From Actinomyces sp. oral taxon 170 str. F0386 (GTDB taxonomy: Bacteria; Actinomycetota; Actinomycetes; Actinomycetales; Actinomycetaceae), in NCBI RefSeq assembly GCF_000195595.1, contig NZ_GL882519.1, forward strand, positions 1 to 64,000: a stretch of DNA of 64,000 nucleotides, written 5' to 3'. The position numbers were made by a program, and so were the translations under genes. Below the pieces are notes generated by a model. That model saw only the letters and a program-made list of their open reading frames with translations. It was not told the origin of the DNA and did not search any database. Shown piece by piece: positions 7,284 to 16,458 of the stretch. Within the stretch, counting starts at the first letter, position 1. Each line of letters opens with the position of its first letter.

Positions 7284-8943
7284 TGCGCTTGGCGATCTGG
7301 AAGCCGTTCTTGTTGTAGATGACGCTGTAGCTCGCCCCCTGCTTGGAGTGCTGCTCGCCCCAGGCCGCGGCGTCGGAGACGTTCCACTGGTTGCCACCGC
7401 CGTTGCGGTTCATGACGACGTACTCCTTGTCCGGCCCGCTCGTCCCCATCCAGGAGACCTCGGCCCGGGGCACCAGGTAGGCCAGCATCGACAGGTCGGT
7501 CACCACTGTGGACCCCTCCGGGATGGTGGCGATGACCTCGCGAGCGGCGGCCACCCGCCGCGCCTCGGGGTCCTCCTTCTTGGTCTGGGCGTTGGGTGTG
7601 TTGAAGTTCTGGTTGGTGGCCTCCCACAGGGGCAGGTAGGGACCGGTCAGAACACCGGTGGCCACGACGGTCAGGATGCTCGTCGCGGTGACAGCGCGGT
7701 GCCGCAGCGGCACCGTGAGCCAGGTCGGGAAGGCGAGCGGCCGCCGGTACGGGCCCTCGGCGTCGGACTCACCGACGGCGGTACCGGCGCTGCCGGCATC
7801 CTCGGCCGGCGACTCGACGACGGCCCGGCCGTCGAGCCCCACCACCCTGACTGGGCGGCCGGCCAGGTAAGCGCCGTGCGCGCGGCGCCGGGCCACGACG
7901 TCGAGCAGCGCCCCGATCGCGATGGGCATGAGGGTGACGTTGTAGTGCCAGTTGTCCCACGCCCAGTAGAAGTCCACCGAGCCCAGAAACCGCCATGCCA
8001 ACGTCGGCAGCACCACGAGCAGCCAGGGCGAGGTCAGCCCGACGACGCCGCTGGTGAGGATCAGCATGACGACGACCTTGACCTTCTGGATCAGGGCGTC
8101 GGGGGCGGCGGGCTTGTTCTCCGAGCTCAGTCCGTAGTCCCACACACCGTTGATGTTGAAGGCCGGCAGGAACACCAGGACGGAGAAGAGGAAGGCCGCG
8201 ACCCCGCCGACGATCATGCCCACGCCCAGGCGCACGCCCCGACGCCGGTTGCGGGCGGCGGCATCGTCGGCCTCGCCGTCGGCTCCGTCGGCACGGGGCC
8301 CGCCGACCGTGCAGGTCCGGTAGCAGGTCGGCACCAGCGAGGTGAGGATGACGGCCACCCCGATCATGAGAACCGTCAGCCCCATGTCCTCCTTGACCAG
8401 GACCAGGGGCGCCGACCATGCAGTCACCGCCACCCAGCGCCGCTCCACGAAGGCCGCCGAGGCGAAGGCCAGCATCGGCATCGCGAAGGCGATCTCGTGG
8501 AACTGCGCAGCCACCGCCCCCTGCATCCCCCAGGACAAAACGTAGACGAGCCCCAGCGCGCCGCCCACCCACTGGTTCGTCAGCCGGCCGGCCAGGCGGG
8601 TCAGCGGCCAGGCCGAGACCGCCAGCAGCAGGTCCTGGGTGATGAGCAGGCTCAGGGGGGTGGGGAAGAGCCGCCAGATCGGCCCCAGCGTGATGAGGAT
8701 CGGGTGGAAGTGGTCGCCCAAAAGGTTGAACCCGTCGCCCTTGACCGGCACGATCGGCGCCTGGAAGTGGGCGTAGGCCTTGGCCAGCTCGGAGAAGATC
8801 GCCAGGTCCCAGCTGGGGACCTGTTTCATCGTCTCCCACTGGACGATCGAGTAGTAGATCATCACCCAGGCGCCGATGACGACGACGATCGTGGCCGGGA
8901 TCGAGTGGCGGATCTGGTCCCTGAGGTTCGCGGCGAGGTTCAC
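7276..8943 (-). CDS. DUF2079 polytopic membrane protein
   Basis: About 555 residues with roughly ten membrane segments. The early motif SWDLAIFSELAKAYAHFQAPIVPVKGDGFNLLGDHFHPILI with LLITQDLLLAVSAWPL is typical of DUF2079, a family resembling GT-C type glycosyltransferases; the acidic D in WDLAIF and the GDHFHP loop sit where such enzymes bind substrate. A C-terminal soluble part (EVSWMGTSGPDKEYVVMNRN) would face outside. GTG 8943 is preferred: TAGGCT ends 7 bases upstream, a leaderless arrangement. The alternative ATG 9009 would intrude on the divergent permease promoter. It overlaps crcB downstream by 8 bases. Function unknown. Confidence 0.75.
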   Translation of the reverse strand: MNLAANLRDQIRHSIPATIVVVIGAWVMIYYSIVQWETMKQVPSWDLAIFSELAKAYAHFQAPIVPVKGDGFNLLGDHFHPILITLGPIWRLFPTPLSLLITQDLLLAVSAWPLTRLAGRLTNQWVGGALGLVYVLSWGMQGAVAAQFHEIAFAMPMLAFASAAFVERRWVAVTAWSAPLVLVKEDMGLTVLMIGVAVILTSLVPTCYRTCTVGGPRADGADGEADDAAARNRRRGVRLGVGMIVGGVAAFLFSVLVFLPAFNINGVWDYGLSSENKPAAPDALIQKVKVVVMLILTSGVVGLTSPWLLVVLPTLAWRFLGSVDFYWAWDNWHYNVTLMPIAIGALLDVVARRRAHGAYLAGRPVRVVGLDGRAVVESPAEDAGSAGTAVGESDAEGPYRRPLAFPTWLTVPLRHRAVTATSILTVVATGVLTGPYLPLWEATNQNFNTPNAQTKKEDPEARRVAAAREVIATIPEGSTVVTDLSMLAYLVPRAEVSWMGTSGPDKEYVVMNRNGGGNQWNVSDAAAWGEQHSKQGASYSVIYNKNGFQIAKRNG

Positions 8944-9023
8944 GGCGCTGAGCCTACCCGTGTGAATCCGGGATGAACCTGGTGCCGCTAGGCTCGTGGC
9001 GTCACCCACGATCAGGAGACGAG

Positions 9024-10493
9024 ATGTCCCAGACGCCGCAGTCCGCCGAATCCAGCCCGGCGGCCGACTCCTCAGCGCCGCATCCGCGGCCTGACCTCGA
9101 CCAGCTGGTGGAGCACGACGCCGAGCCCCAGCTCCAGCGCCACCTCACCAACCGCCACGTCCAGCTCATCGCCATCGGCGGGGCGATCGGAACCGGACTG
9201 TTCATGGGCTCGGGAAAGACGATCTCCCTGGCCGGCCCGGGCGTGTTCGTCGTCTACGCGGTCATCGGCGCCGTCCTCTTCCTGGTCATGCGGGCCCTGG
9301 GCGAGGTGCTCCTGTCCAATCTGTCCTACAAGTCCTTCGCCGACGTCGCCCACGACCTCATTGGGCCGTGGGCCGGTTTCTTCGTGGGCTGGACCTACTA
9401 CGTGTGCTGGCTGGTGACGGCGGTGGCCGAGGTCATCGTCATCACCGGGTACGTGAGGTTCTGGTGGCCGCACCTGCCGCTGTGGATCACGCCGGTGCTC
9501 ACCGTGGTCCTGCTGTTCAGCCTCAACCTGGCCACCGTCAAGGCCTTCGGGGAGATCGAGTTCTGGTTCTCCATCATCAAGATCGTGGCCATCATGGCGC
9601 TCGTCGTCGTCGGGATCCTCATGGTGCTGCGCGGCTTCACGGCGCCCAACGGGGCCCCGGCCCAGCTGTCCAACATCTGGGAGGGCGGCCTGTTCCCCAA
9701 TGGCCTGAGCGGATTCTTCGGAGCCTTCCAGATCGCCATCTTCGCCTTCGTGGGCACCGAGCTCGTGGGGACCGCCGCCGCTGAGGCCAAAGACCCCGAG
9801 GTCACCCTGCCCCGGGCCATCAACGCCATCCCGGTGCGCATCGTCCTGTTCTACCTGGGGGCGCTCGCGGCCATCATGGCCGTCACGCCGTGGCGGGAGA
9901 TCGACCCCAAGGAGAGCCCCTTCGTGGCCATGTTCGCTCTGGCGGGGCTCGGCGTGGCCGCCAGTGTCGTCAACTTCGTGGTGCTCACGGCCGCGGCGTC
10001 GTCGGCCAACTCGGGGGTGTACTCCACCTCCCGGATGCTGTTCGGCCTGTCCTGGGCGGACAACGCGCCCCACCTCTTCCGCAGGCTGACGGCCCGCTCG
10101 GTGCCGGGCGTGTCCCTCATCGTCACCTGCGTCAGCCTGCTGACCTCGATCCCGCTGCTCTACACCTCCAAGTCCATCATCGACGCCTTCACGACGGTGA
10201 CGACCGTGGCCAGCGTCCTGTTCATCCTCGTGTGGTGCGTCATCGTCGTGTGCTACCTGAGGTTCCTGAGCCTGCGGCCCGAGCTGCACGAGGCCAGCAC
10301 CTTCCGCCTGCCCGGTGAGCGTGCGGCGGCCTGGCTGTGCCTGGCCTTCTTCGTGTTCGTCATCTGGACCCTCACCCAGGCCCACGACACCCGCGTCGCG
10401 GTCTTCGCCTCGCCCCTGTGGCTGGTCGCCCTCGGAGTGGCGTGGGTGGTTCACAGCCGTCGGCTCGCCAGGCAGCAGGAGCCTCGGCCGTGA
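9024..10493 (+). CDS. cycA: CycA-type D-serine/D-alanine/glycine permease
   Basis: 489 residues, APC superfamily, 12 membrane segments. The start ATG 9024 follows AGGAGACG at proper spacing. After a 35-residue Ser/Pro-rich tail comes LTNRHVQLIAIGGAIGTGLFMGSGKTISLAGPG, then LATVKAFGEIEFWFSIIKIVAI, NGLSGFFGAFQIAIFAFVGTELVG and ASSANSGVYSTSRMLFGL, in the order and wording of E. coli CycA. It should import D-alanine, D-serine or glycine with protons. The stop overlaps the GTG start of the next gene by 2 bases (GTGA). Confidence 0.87.
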   Translation: MSQTPQSAESSPAADSSAPHPRPDLDQLVEHDAEPQLQRHLTNRHVQLIAIGGAIGTGLFMGSGKTISLAGPGVFVVYAVIGAVLFLVMRALGEVLLSNLSYKSFADVAHDLIGPWAGFFVGWTYYVCWLVTAVAEVIVITGYVRFWWPHLPLWITPVLTVVLLFSLNLATVKAFGEIEFWFSIIKIVAIMALVVVGILMVLRGFTAPNGAPAQLSNIWEGGLFPNGLSGFFGAFQIAIFAFVGTELVGTAAAEAKDPEVTLPRAINAIPVRIVLFYLGALAAIMAVTPWREIDPKESPFVAMFALAGLGVAASVVNFVVLTAAASSANSGVYSTSRMLFGLSWADNAPHLFRRLTARSVPGVSLIVTCVSLLTSIPLLYTSKSIIDAFTTVTTVASVLFILVWCVIVVCYLRFLSLRPELHEASTFRLPGERAAAWLCLAFFVFVIWTLTQAHDTRVAVFASPLWLVALGVAWVVHSRRLARQQEPRP

Positions 10494-11344
10494 GTGCGTC
10501 CGGTGGTGGGCGCAAGGCGGCTTCGACGTCGTCGGCGGACCTGGTGGACCTGCTCGCCCGTGCGGTGGGCGCGGTCCGTGAGGCGGCCGCCTTCGCCCTG
10601 GACCCGGGCGAGGAGCTGCGCGTCGAGGCCAAGGCGCACCGCAACGACCTGGTCACCCAGGTCGACCGTGGTGCCGAAGAGCGCATCGTCCGCCGCCTGG
10701 AGGCCACCGGCATTCCCATCCACGGCGAGGAGGCGCACCGCGTCGAGGACTTCGAGACCTATCGCGGGCGGGTCTGGGTGCTCGACCCCATCGACGGGAC
10801 CCTCAACTACGTGTCCACCCACCGGGACTGGGCCATCTCGCTGGCCCTCGTCGACGACGGCGTGCCCGTGGTGGCGGTCGTCGCCGACCCCGTGGCCGGC
10901 CGGCTCTACACGGCCGTCCGCGGTCGGGGCGCCCGGGTCGAGCCGCTGACGGAGGGCGCAGCGGGCGCCGTCGGTGCCGCGCCGCGGGTCCTGGAGACGG
11001 TGGAGGACCTGCCCCTGAGCGAGGGCATGGTCATCGCCCACTACCAGCTCACGCAGGACGCGGGCATCGGTCGGGCCATCGAGGCCTCGCGGGGCATGCG
11101 CTGCTACGGGGCGGCCGCCCTGGAGATGACGGAGGTGGCTGCCGGCGGTGCGGTCGTCTACGCCCAGCCGCGGCTCCAGCCCTGGGACGTCGCGGCCGCC
11201 GCGCTTCTGTGCACCGAGACCGGGGTGGTCCTCACCCGGATGGACGGGGCGCCCTTCGACGTGCGCCGCGCCGGGTCGTTGCTCGTGGGCACGCCCGCCG
11301 CCCACGCCGAGGTACTGGAGTATCTCAGCCCTGATCGGTGCTAA
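10490..11344 (+). CDS. inositol monophosphatase family phosphatase
   Basis: 284 residues from GTG 10490, which overlaps the permease stop. The three metal-binding motifs of the family are complete: HGEEAH (Glu ligand), WVLDPIDGTLNY (two Asp ligands and the DGT loop) and QPWDVAAAALL (last Asp ligand). Members hydrolyse inositol-1-phosphate, histidinol phosphate, fructose-1,6-bisphosphate or PAP, and this sequence alone does not separate them. Translational coupling with cycA suggests co-expression but no obvious shared pathway. Confidence 0.85.
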   Translation: MSASGGGRKAASTSSADLVDLLARAVGAVREAAAFALDPGEELRVEAKAHRNDLVTQVDRGAEERIVRRLEATGIPIHGEEAHRVEDFETYRGRVWVLDPIDGTLNYVSTHRDWAISLALVDDGVPVVAVVADPVAGRLYTAVRGRGARVEPLTEGAAGAVGAAPRVLETVEDLPLSEGMVIAHYQLTQDAGIGRAIEASRGMRCYGAAALEMTEVAAGGAVVYAQPRLQPWDVAAAALLCTETGVVLTRMDGAPFDVRRAGSLLVGTPAAHAEVLEYLSPDRC

Positions 11345-11414
11345 CCTTTGTAGCGGTCGTTTAGGTGTGGGGTCGCTTGCCGCCACCCGAGAACCCTCGC
11401 GAAAGGTGCGCCGC

Positions 11415-12977
11415 GTGAGGCAGGCACTCATCTTGCTACTGATATGCACCGCCAACTTCATGAACGTCCTGGACGTCACGGTCGTCTCCGTCGCGCTTCC
11501 CGACATGGGCGCCACCCTGGGCGCGTCGCTGAGCGAGCTCCAGTGGGTCGTCAACGCCTACACCCTGCCGCTCGGGACGCTTCTGATGTCGGCGGCGACG
11601 CTGAGCGGATCGGTGGGGCGGCTGCGCCTCTTCCGGTGGGGAATCGCCCTGTTCACGGCCGGTTCCCTGACCTGCGCGCTGGCACCGTCGGTGGACGTCC
11701 TGGACTGGAGCCGCTTCATCCAGGGCGCGGGTGGAGCGATCTTCCTGGGCGTCGGCGTCCCCATGATCTCCGACCGCTACCCGACCGGCCCCGCCCGAGC
11801 CCGGGCGATCGGGGTCTACGGGGCGGTCTCCGGCGCGGCCATCGCCCTGGGACCGCTCATCGGGGGCGGCCTCGTGCTACTGGCGGGCTGGCGCTCGATC
11901 TTCTGGGCCAACGTCCCAGTGGGCCTGGCGGTCTGGCTGGGCTCGCGCTGGGTTCCCGAGGCCGGAGCGGACCTGGGTGCCGCGGCGGCAGGCGCAGCAG
12001 CCAGGAAGGTCGACTGGCCGGGCACGGCCCTGTGCGTCGCTATGACAGGAGCGCTCACCCTCGCGCTCCTGCAGGGCAACACGTGGGGGTGGACCTCGCC
12101 CGCGATCGTCTCCCTGCTGGTTGGCTCCGTGGCACTGTTCGGTGCGTTCTACCTCGTCGAGAGACGGGCTGCCAGCCCCATGGTCGACGTCGGTATCCTC
12201 ACCGAACCCACCTATGCCGGCAGCGTCATGGTCGGGTTCATCATCCAGGCGGCCCTCATCGGCCCGATGGCCTTCCTGTCCCTGTACGCGCAGAATATCT
12301 ACCGGCTCACCCCGGCCCAGACCGGCCTGTGCTTTCTGCCCTTCAGCGCCTCCGCCCTCGTTGTCGCCGCCACCTGCGGGGGAGCGGTCCGACGGCGCGG
12401 GGCCAGGGCGAGCCTGCTGGGGATTGTGCTGGGCGGTGTCGTCGGCTCCTGCCTGCTCATGCTTCTGCGCGGATCGAGCACCTGGCTGGTCCTCATCCCC
12501 GGGCTGGTCCTGGCGGGTGCCGCCACGGGGGCCACGGGCACGATCGTCAACCAGCTGGCGGTCTCCTCAGCCGACGAGGACACTGCCGGAATGACCTCAG
12601 GGTTCTCCGCCTCTGCTCGTCAGCTCGGCATTGTCATGGGGGTCGCGGTCGTGGGCGTGAGCTACGAGCGTGTCATCCGGCGGGTGATGACTGCCTCCCT
12701 GGAGATCAGCGCCCTGGGTCGCGCGTCGGACCGGGAACATCTCGTCTCCCTGGTGGCCTCCGGTCAGGGGCTGCGCGCCCTGGACGGCTGGCCCACCGCG
12801 ATGCCGGCCGGCGTGCGCTCGCAGCTGACGTCACTGGTCCGCGCCGCTACGGATGCGGGCCTCACCGTCAGCCTGGCGGTCGGGGTTGCCGCGATGCTCG
12901 CCGTGGCGATCTACCTGGCGCTCACCGTGCCCGGTCGGCGCGCGATGGCCGAGGACCCGCACATGTTCGCCTCGTGA
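11415..12977 (+). CDS. MFS drug exporter, DHA2 (EmrB/QacA) family
   Basis: 520 residues from GTG 11415, preceded by GAAAGG about 10 bases upstream. Fourteen membrane segments can be traced. Motif D1 of the DHA2 group is seen at NFMNVLDVTVVSVALPDM, SELQWVVNAYTLPLG follows, and motif C (antiporter motif) is GAVSGAAIALGPLIGGGLV. A late loop, SSADEDTAGMTSGFSASARQLGIVMG, also matches the group. It should be a proton-coupled multidrug or metabolite exporter. No regulator is adjacent. The 70 bases before it contain no clear promoter. Confidence 0.85.
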   Translation: MRQALILLLICTANFMNVLDVTVVSVALPDMGATLGASLSELQWVVNAYTLPLGTLLMSAATLSGSVGRLRLFRWGIALFTAGSLTCALAPSVDVLDWSRFIQGAGGAIFLGVGVPMISDRYPTGPARARAIGVYGAVSGAAIALGPLIGGGLVLLAGWRSIFWANVPVGLAVWLGSRWVPEAGADLGAAAAGAAARKVDWPGTALCVAMTGALTLALLQGNTWGWTSPAIVSLLVGSVALFGAFYLVERRAASPMVDVGILTEPTYAGSVMVGFIIQAALIGPMAFLSLYAQNIYRLTPAQTGLCFLPFSASALVVAATCGGAVRRRGARASLLGIVLGGVVGSCLLMLLRGSSTWLVLIPGLVLAGAATGATGTIVNQLAVSSADEDTAGMTSGFSASARQLGIVMGVAVVGVSYERVIRRVMTASLEISALGRASDREHLVSLVASGQGLRALDGWPTAMPAGVRSQLTSLVRAATDAGLTVSLAVGVAAMLAVAIYLALTVPGRRAMAEDPHMFAS

Positions 12978-12989
12978 CCATGCACCTGT

Positions 12990-13058
12990 GCGGTCGTACC
13001 TTATGTCGCGCGTTCGAGGGGTAGAGGGTACGAGCAGGCGACCTACCCGACGAACGCG
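12990..13058. repeat. 69-bp intergenic repeat, copy A
   Basis: 64 of 69 positions match the copy at 63889-63957. It begins GCGGTCGTACCTTATG and ends ACGAACGCG. Two inverted pairs interleave: CGTACC with GGTACG, and CGCGTTCG (plus GGTAG) with CGAACGCG (plus CTACC), a pseudoknot-like order if transcribed. It lies between convergent gene ends (exporter stop 12977; SGNH stop 13097). It may act as a terminator-like or mobile short element; no ORF fits. Confidence 0.75.
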
Positions 13059-13096
13059 TGGGCGGTCGGGCCGTGCCGCTCGCCTGCCGCGGGTGG

Positions 13097-14365
13097 TCAG
13101 CCGGCGGCGGGGGAGGTCTGCGTGGTGAACTCCTCCTTGCCCTGGTTGTCGGTGACGACGGCGGTGATGACGGCCTGTTGGTCAGCGGGGACCATGACGG
13201 TGGCCCGGGCGCCGGTGAGGACCTCCTCGGTGCCGTCGGCGTGCTGGATGTACCAGTCGATGTTCGCGACCGCGCCGTCGGCGTCAGTGGAGGCCGAGGC
13301 GTCCAGGGAGAGCCGGTCATCGTCGCGGGTGAGGGTGAAGGCGCCGGTGGGGCGCATGTTGTCCGCCTGTGCCTGTGCGGCGGCGGGCTGATCCTGCGCG
13401 GCCTCCTGGCCCTGGGCGTTCAGGGCGTCCATGACGGAGGCTGCCATGGCCTTGTGGCCGTCGGCGTTGGGGTGGAATCTCCCGTCGTCGATGAGACCCT
13501 GGAACCAGGAGGACTGTTGGCCGCACAGCTCGTGTCCGGCGAAGGAGCCGGAGGGGTCGGTGAACTGGTAGCCGTAGCGCTGGGCGGCGGCCCTTGCGGC
13601 GGAGTTGAGGTCGTTGATCTTGGCGTTGATCCAGCGCTGGTCCACCTTGGTGACGCCTTCACAGCGTCCCGGGACCGGGAGGATCTGGCCGGCTCCATGT
13701 GGGGTGAACATGCGCGGGTAGCCGACAGCGACAACGGTTGCGTTGGGGGAACGTGCGGCGATGTCGCTCATGATGGTGTCGTAGCTGTAGATACCATCCT
13801 GTGTGGTCTTGCCGGCCAGGGCATCGATGGCGCCGTCGACCCGCTCGGAGACCTCCTTGTTGCCGGAGCAGTTGGAGAAGGGCGCGGCGGTGACGCACTT
13901 GGCGAAGATGCTGGAGAATCCGGCGTCATTGCCTCCGATGGAGAAGGTGACTAGGCCGATGGAGGAGCCCAGGTGGTCGAGCTGTGCGGGCTCCTTGCCG
14001 GGGGTCTTGGCCTCGTAGAAGTGCTTCGTGAAGGCGTTGGAGCAGGCCCCGAAGTCGAGCGTCTTGTCGGTTCGATTGGCGATGGAGTGCGCGTAAGCGG
14101 CCTCGGCTCGTTTGCAACCCTCATCGTCGTAGGGAGGTGCTCCGAAGCCGGAGGCATAGGAGTCTCCCAGAGCCACGTAGCCGCCTGCTGGCAAGGACAG
14201 TGCCTGGGGAGCGGAGTACACCGGGAGGCCGACGGCGGTGAAGGAGGCCAGTACCGTGGCGAGTAGGCCCAGGCGGATGGAACGGGCGGGGCGACGTCGT
14301 CGTGTTGGGGTGAGCAGTTGACTGGACGTGGTCGGGAGGGGGGATCGGTGGGAACGGTTGTGCAC
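13097..14365 (-). CDS. secreted SGNH/GDSL hydrolase with C-terminal PKD-like domain (copy 1)
   Basis: 422 residues from GTG 14365, supported by GAGGAGC just upstream; longer frames to 14452 lack a site. A long signal peptide (IRLGLLATVLASFTAVGLPV) leads to SLPAGGYVALGDSYASG, the GDS block with the nucleophile Ser; SIGGNDAG is the block with oxyanion-hole Asn, and RFHPNADGH supplies the catalytic Asp and His. Cysteine pairs (GCKRA/GACS, KCVTAAPFSNC, RCEG/LCGQ) suggest disulfides as in Streptomyces-type lipases and esterases. A final domain of about 85 residues (SLDASASTDADGAVANIDWYIQHADG) looks like a PKD/Ig fold. The protein is a close paralog of the gene at 16459-17745. Substrate unknown. 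Confidence 0.87.
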   Translation of the reverse strand: MHNRSHRSPLPTTSSQLLTPTRRRRPARSIRLGLLATVLASFTAVGLPVYSAPQALSLPAGGYVALGDSYASGFGAPPYDDEGCKRAEAAYAHSIANRTDKTLDFGACSNAFTKHFYEAKTPGKEPAQLDHLGSSIGLVTFSIGGNDAGFSSIFAKCVTAAPFSNCSGNKEVSERVDGAIDALAGKTTQDGIYSYDTIMSDIAARSPNATVVAVGYPRMFTPHGAGQILPVPGRCEGVTKVDQRWINAKINDLNSAARAAAQRYGYQFTDPSGSFAGHELCGQQSSWFQGLIDDGRFHPNADGHKAMAASVMDALNAQGQEAAQDQPAAAQAQADNMRPTGAFTLTRDDDRLSLDASASTDADGAVANIDWYIQHADGTEEVLTGARATVMVPADQQAVITAVVTDNQGKEEFTTQTSPAAG

Positions 14366-14652
14366 AGTGAGCTCCTCGACATTATGGAACTGCTGCTCAG
14401 GAAGAATACTATTGGTCGGTGAAATTGTGTGGGTGGCGGGGCCATGTGTCACAGAAGGAGGAGAAGCGAGTGGATCACCAGAAATCCATCAGTGCGCGAT
14501 GCTCCCGACTGCCGGCTCATCCGATCGGATGAGCAGCCGCACTTCGGGCTGGGCGGCCCTCGTTCCGGAGTGCTGTCGCGGCGTGTCGAGTGGCAGGTGA
14601 GGTCGCTCCGAGTGGTGCGGTTGATGCAGGAAGCCTTTGTAGGATGCCGGGC

Positions 14653-16410
14653 ATGAGAAAAACAGCGAGGCGGCGCTCGGCCGATCCAGGAAGTGCCGTC
14701 TCAATGCGAGCGTCCGTGCAGTCCGCGGTGACAGGGAGCTCGCCACGCCGTCGAACGAGCGTCAGCGCCTTAACGCTCCTCATCGGAGGGTGCCTGAGTG
14801 CCTGCGGGACAGGACTCACCCCCGCAGTAAGTGGCTCGGCCACCGTCGCGGGCCCGATCCCCTCCGGTCTGGAGTCCTTCTACCGCCAGACCGTCGACTG
14901 GTACCCCTGCGGAGCCACCGGCGGTATGGAGAAGACCGTCCAATCGAGTACCGCCACGACGTCGGAAGTAACGGTCGCTCCGAGCTTCGACAGCGCGAGC
15001 GGGACAGACGGCACCTCCGAGGGAACCGATGACGCCACCTTCAGCTGCGCCGTCGTCACCGTCCCCCTCGACTACACCAACCCTCAGGGCGAGTCCATCT
15101 CGATCGCCATGAAGAAGCGCGCGGCCGCCGGCGGCCACTCGCAAGGCACTCTGTTCATCAACCCCGGCGGCCCCGGCGACTCCGGGGTCGCCTTCGCCGA
15201 GCAGGCGGGCACCTCCTTCGCTCCCGAGCTGCTCAGCGCCTACGACATCATCGGCTTCGACCCGCGCGGGGTCGGTTCCTCCACGGCCATCACCTGCACC
15301 ACCGACGACGAGTCGGCCGGCACTGCTGAGCCCTCCACAGCGGCGACCGCTGAGACAGCTTCGGGCACCGACTCCTTCGAGGAGTGGTCGGAGGCTACCC
15401 GGCAGTCCTTCCAGGACCTGGTCGCCCAGTGCGCCGCCGGCACCACGCCCGCCGCCCTGCTCGACCACGTCGACACCGTCTCCGCCGCCCGCGACCTCGA
15501 CATCCTGCGGGCGCTGGCCGGTCAGGAGAAGCTGACTTACCTGGGCTTCTCCTACGGCACCTACCTGGGGGCCGTCTACGCCGAGAACTTCCCCGGCAAC
15601 ACGGGGCGCATGGTGCTCGATGGCGCGATCGACCCCGCCCTGTCCCTCGCCGACCAGGGACTGGGGCAGGCCACGGGCTTCGAGCAGGCACTGCGCACCT
15701 ACGTCGACTACTGCCAGTCCTCCACCGGCTGCCCGCTGAGCGGTGGCACCGACGCCGGAGTCCAGCAGATCCGCAACCTCATCACCTCAGCAAACAGCAC
15801 GCCCCTGCCGACCAGCGACCCGAACCGCACCGTGACCGGCTCGGACATCGTCACGGCCCTGAGCGAGTACCTCTACTCCTCCGAACAGGCCTGGGTACCT
15901 CTGACCAGCGCCCTGGACCAGGCCATCAACCATCGCGACGGTTCACTGCTCGCCGTCCAGGAGGACCAGGCCGCGGTCTCGAAGGACGACAGCGGCGGTG
16001 CCTTCCAGGCCATCACCTGCCTGGACTACCCGGTGGAGGACGACACGGCCACCTGGTCCGCGCAGTACGAGGAGGCCAAGCGCGTGGCCCCGATCTTCGG
16101 GAACACCTCGGTCGGCATGGACCTGGTGTGCAGCGTCTGGGGACACAACGGGACCCGCAAGCCCACACAGATCCACGCCCACGGCGCCGCGCCGATCCTC
16201 GTCGTGGGAACCACCGGGGACCCGGCCACCCCGTACGCCTGGTCGAAGTCCCTCGCCGAGCAGCTCGACTCCGGCCAGTTGCTGACCTGGGAGGGCAACG
16301 GGCACACCGCCTATGGCGGCGACGCCCCCTGCGTCAACGACGCCATCGACGCCTACCTGCTCTCCGGCACCATGCCCAAGGAGGGCCTGACCTGTCACGG
16401 CAGCGAGTAG
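14653..16410 (+). CDS. lipoprotein alpha/beta hydrolase, tripeptidyl aminopeptidase family
   Basis: 585 residues. A lipobox LSAC (Cys51) follows a hydrophobic stretch, so the mature enzyme should be membrane-anchored outside the cell. INPGGPGDSGVAFAEQ is the oxyanion motif of the prolyl/tripeptidyl aminopeptidase group; GFSYGTYLGAVYAENFP carries the nucleophile (about Ser300); VVGTTGDPATPYAWS and GNGHTAYGG give the Asp and His in a TAP-like C-terminal domain with paired Cys. Start ATG 14653 has TAGGAT 7 bases upstream and no real ribosome site, so it may be leaderless; an internal ATG 17 codons later would give a more normal signal peptide. It sits between the two SGNH paralogs, divergent from one and convergent with the other. 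Confidence 0.87.
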   Translation: MRKTARRRSADPGSAVSMRASVQSAVTGSSPRRRTSVSALTLLIGGCLSACGTGLTPAVSGSATVAGPIPSGLESFYRQTVDWYPCGATGGMEKTVQSSTATTSEVTVAPSFDSASGTDGTSEGTDDATFSCAVVTVPLDYTNPQGESISIAMKKRAAAGGHSQGTLFINPGGPGDSGVAFAEQAGTSFAPELLSAYDIIGFDPRGVGSSTAITCTTDDESAGTAEPSTAATAETASGTDSFEEWSEATRQSFQDLVAQCAAGTTPAALLDHVDTVSAARDLDILRALAGQEKLTYLGFSYGTYLGAVYAENFPGNTGRMVLDGAIDPALSLADQGLGQATGFEQALRTYVDYCQSSTGCPLSGGTDAGVQQIRNLITSANSTPLPTSDPNRTVTGSDIVTALSEYLYSSEQAWVPLTSALDQAINHRDGSLLAVQEDQAAVSKDDSGGAFQAITCLDYPVEDDTATWSAQYEEAKRVAPIFGNTSVGMDLVCSVWGHNGTRKPTQIHAHGAAPILVVGTTGDPATPYAWSKSLAEQLDSGQLLTWEGNGHTAYGGDAPCVNDAIDAYLLSGTMPKEGLTCHGSE

Positions 16411-16458
16411 GCTGCCGAGGTGAGTGGGCGGGCCGTGCCGCTCGCCTGCCGCGGGTGG

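Noticed and set aside
6895..8976. Plus-strand ORF of 693 codons over crcB and DUF2079 genes
   Set aside because: Shadow frame, rich in Gly/Arg/Asp without any motif; opposite strand carries recognised families.
12990..13058. tRNA-like sequence because of GTTCGA
   Set aside because: No cloverleaf, acceptor stem or anticodon arm can be drawn.
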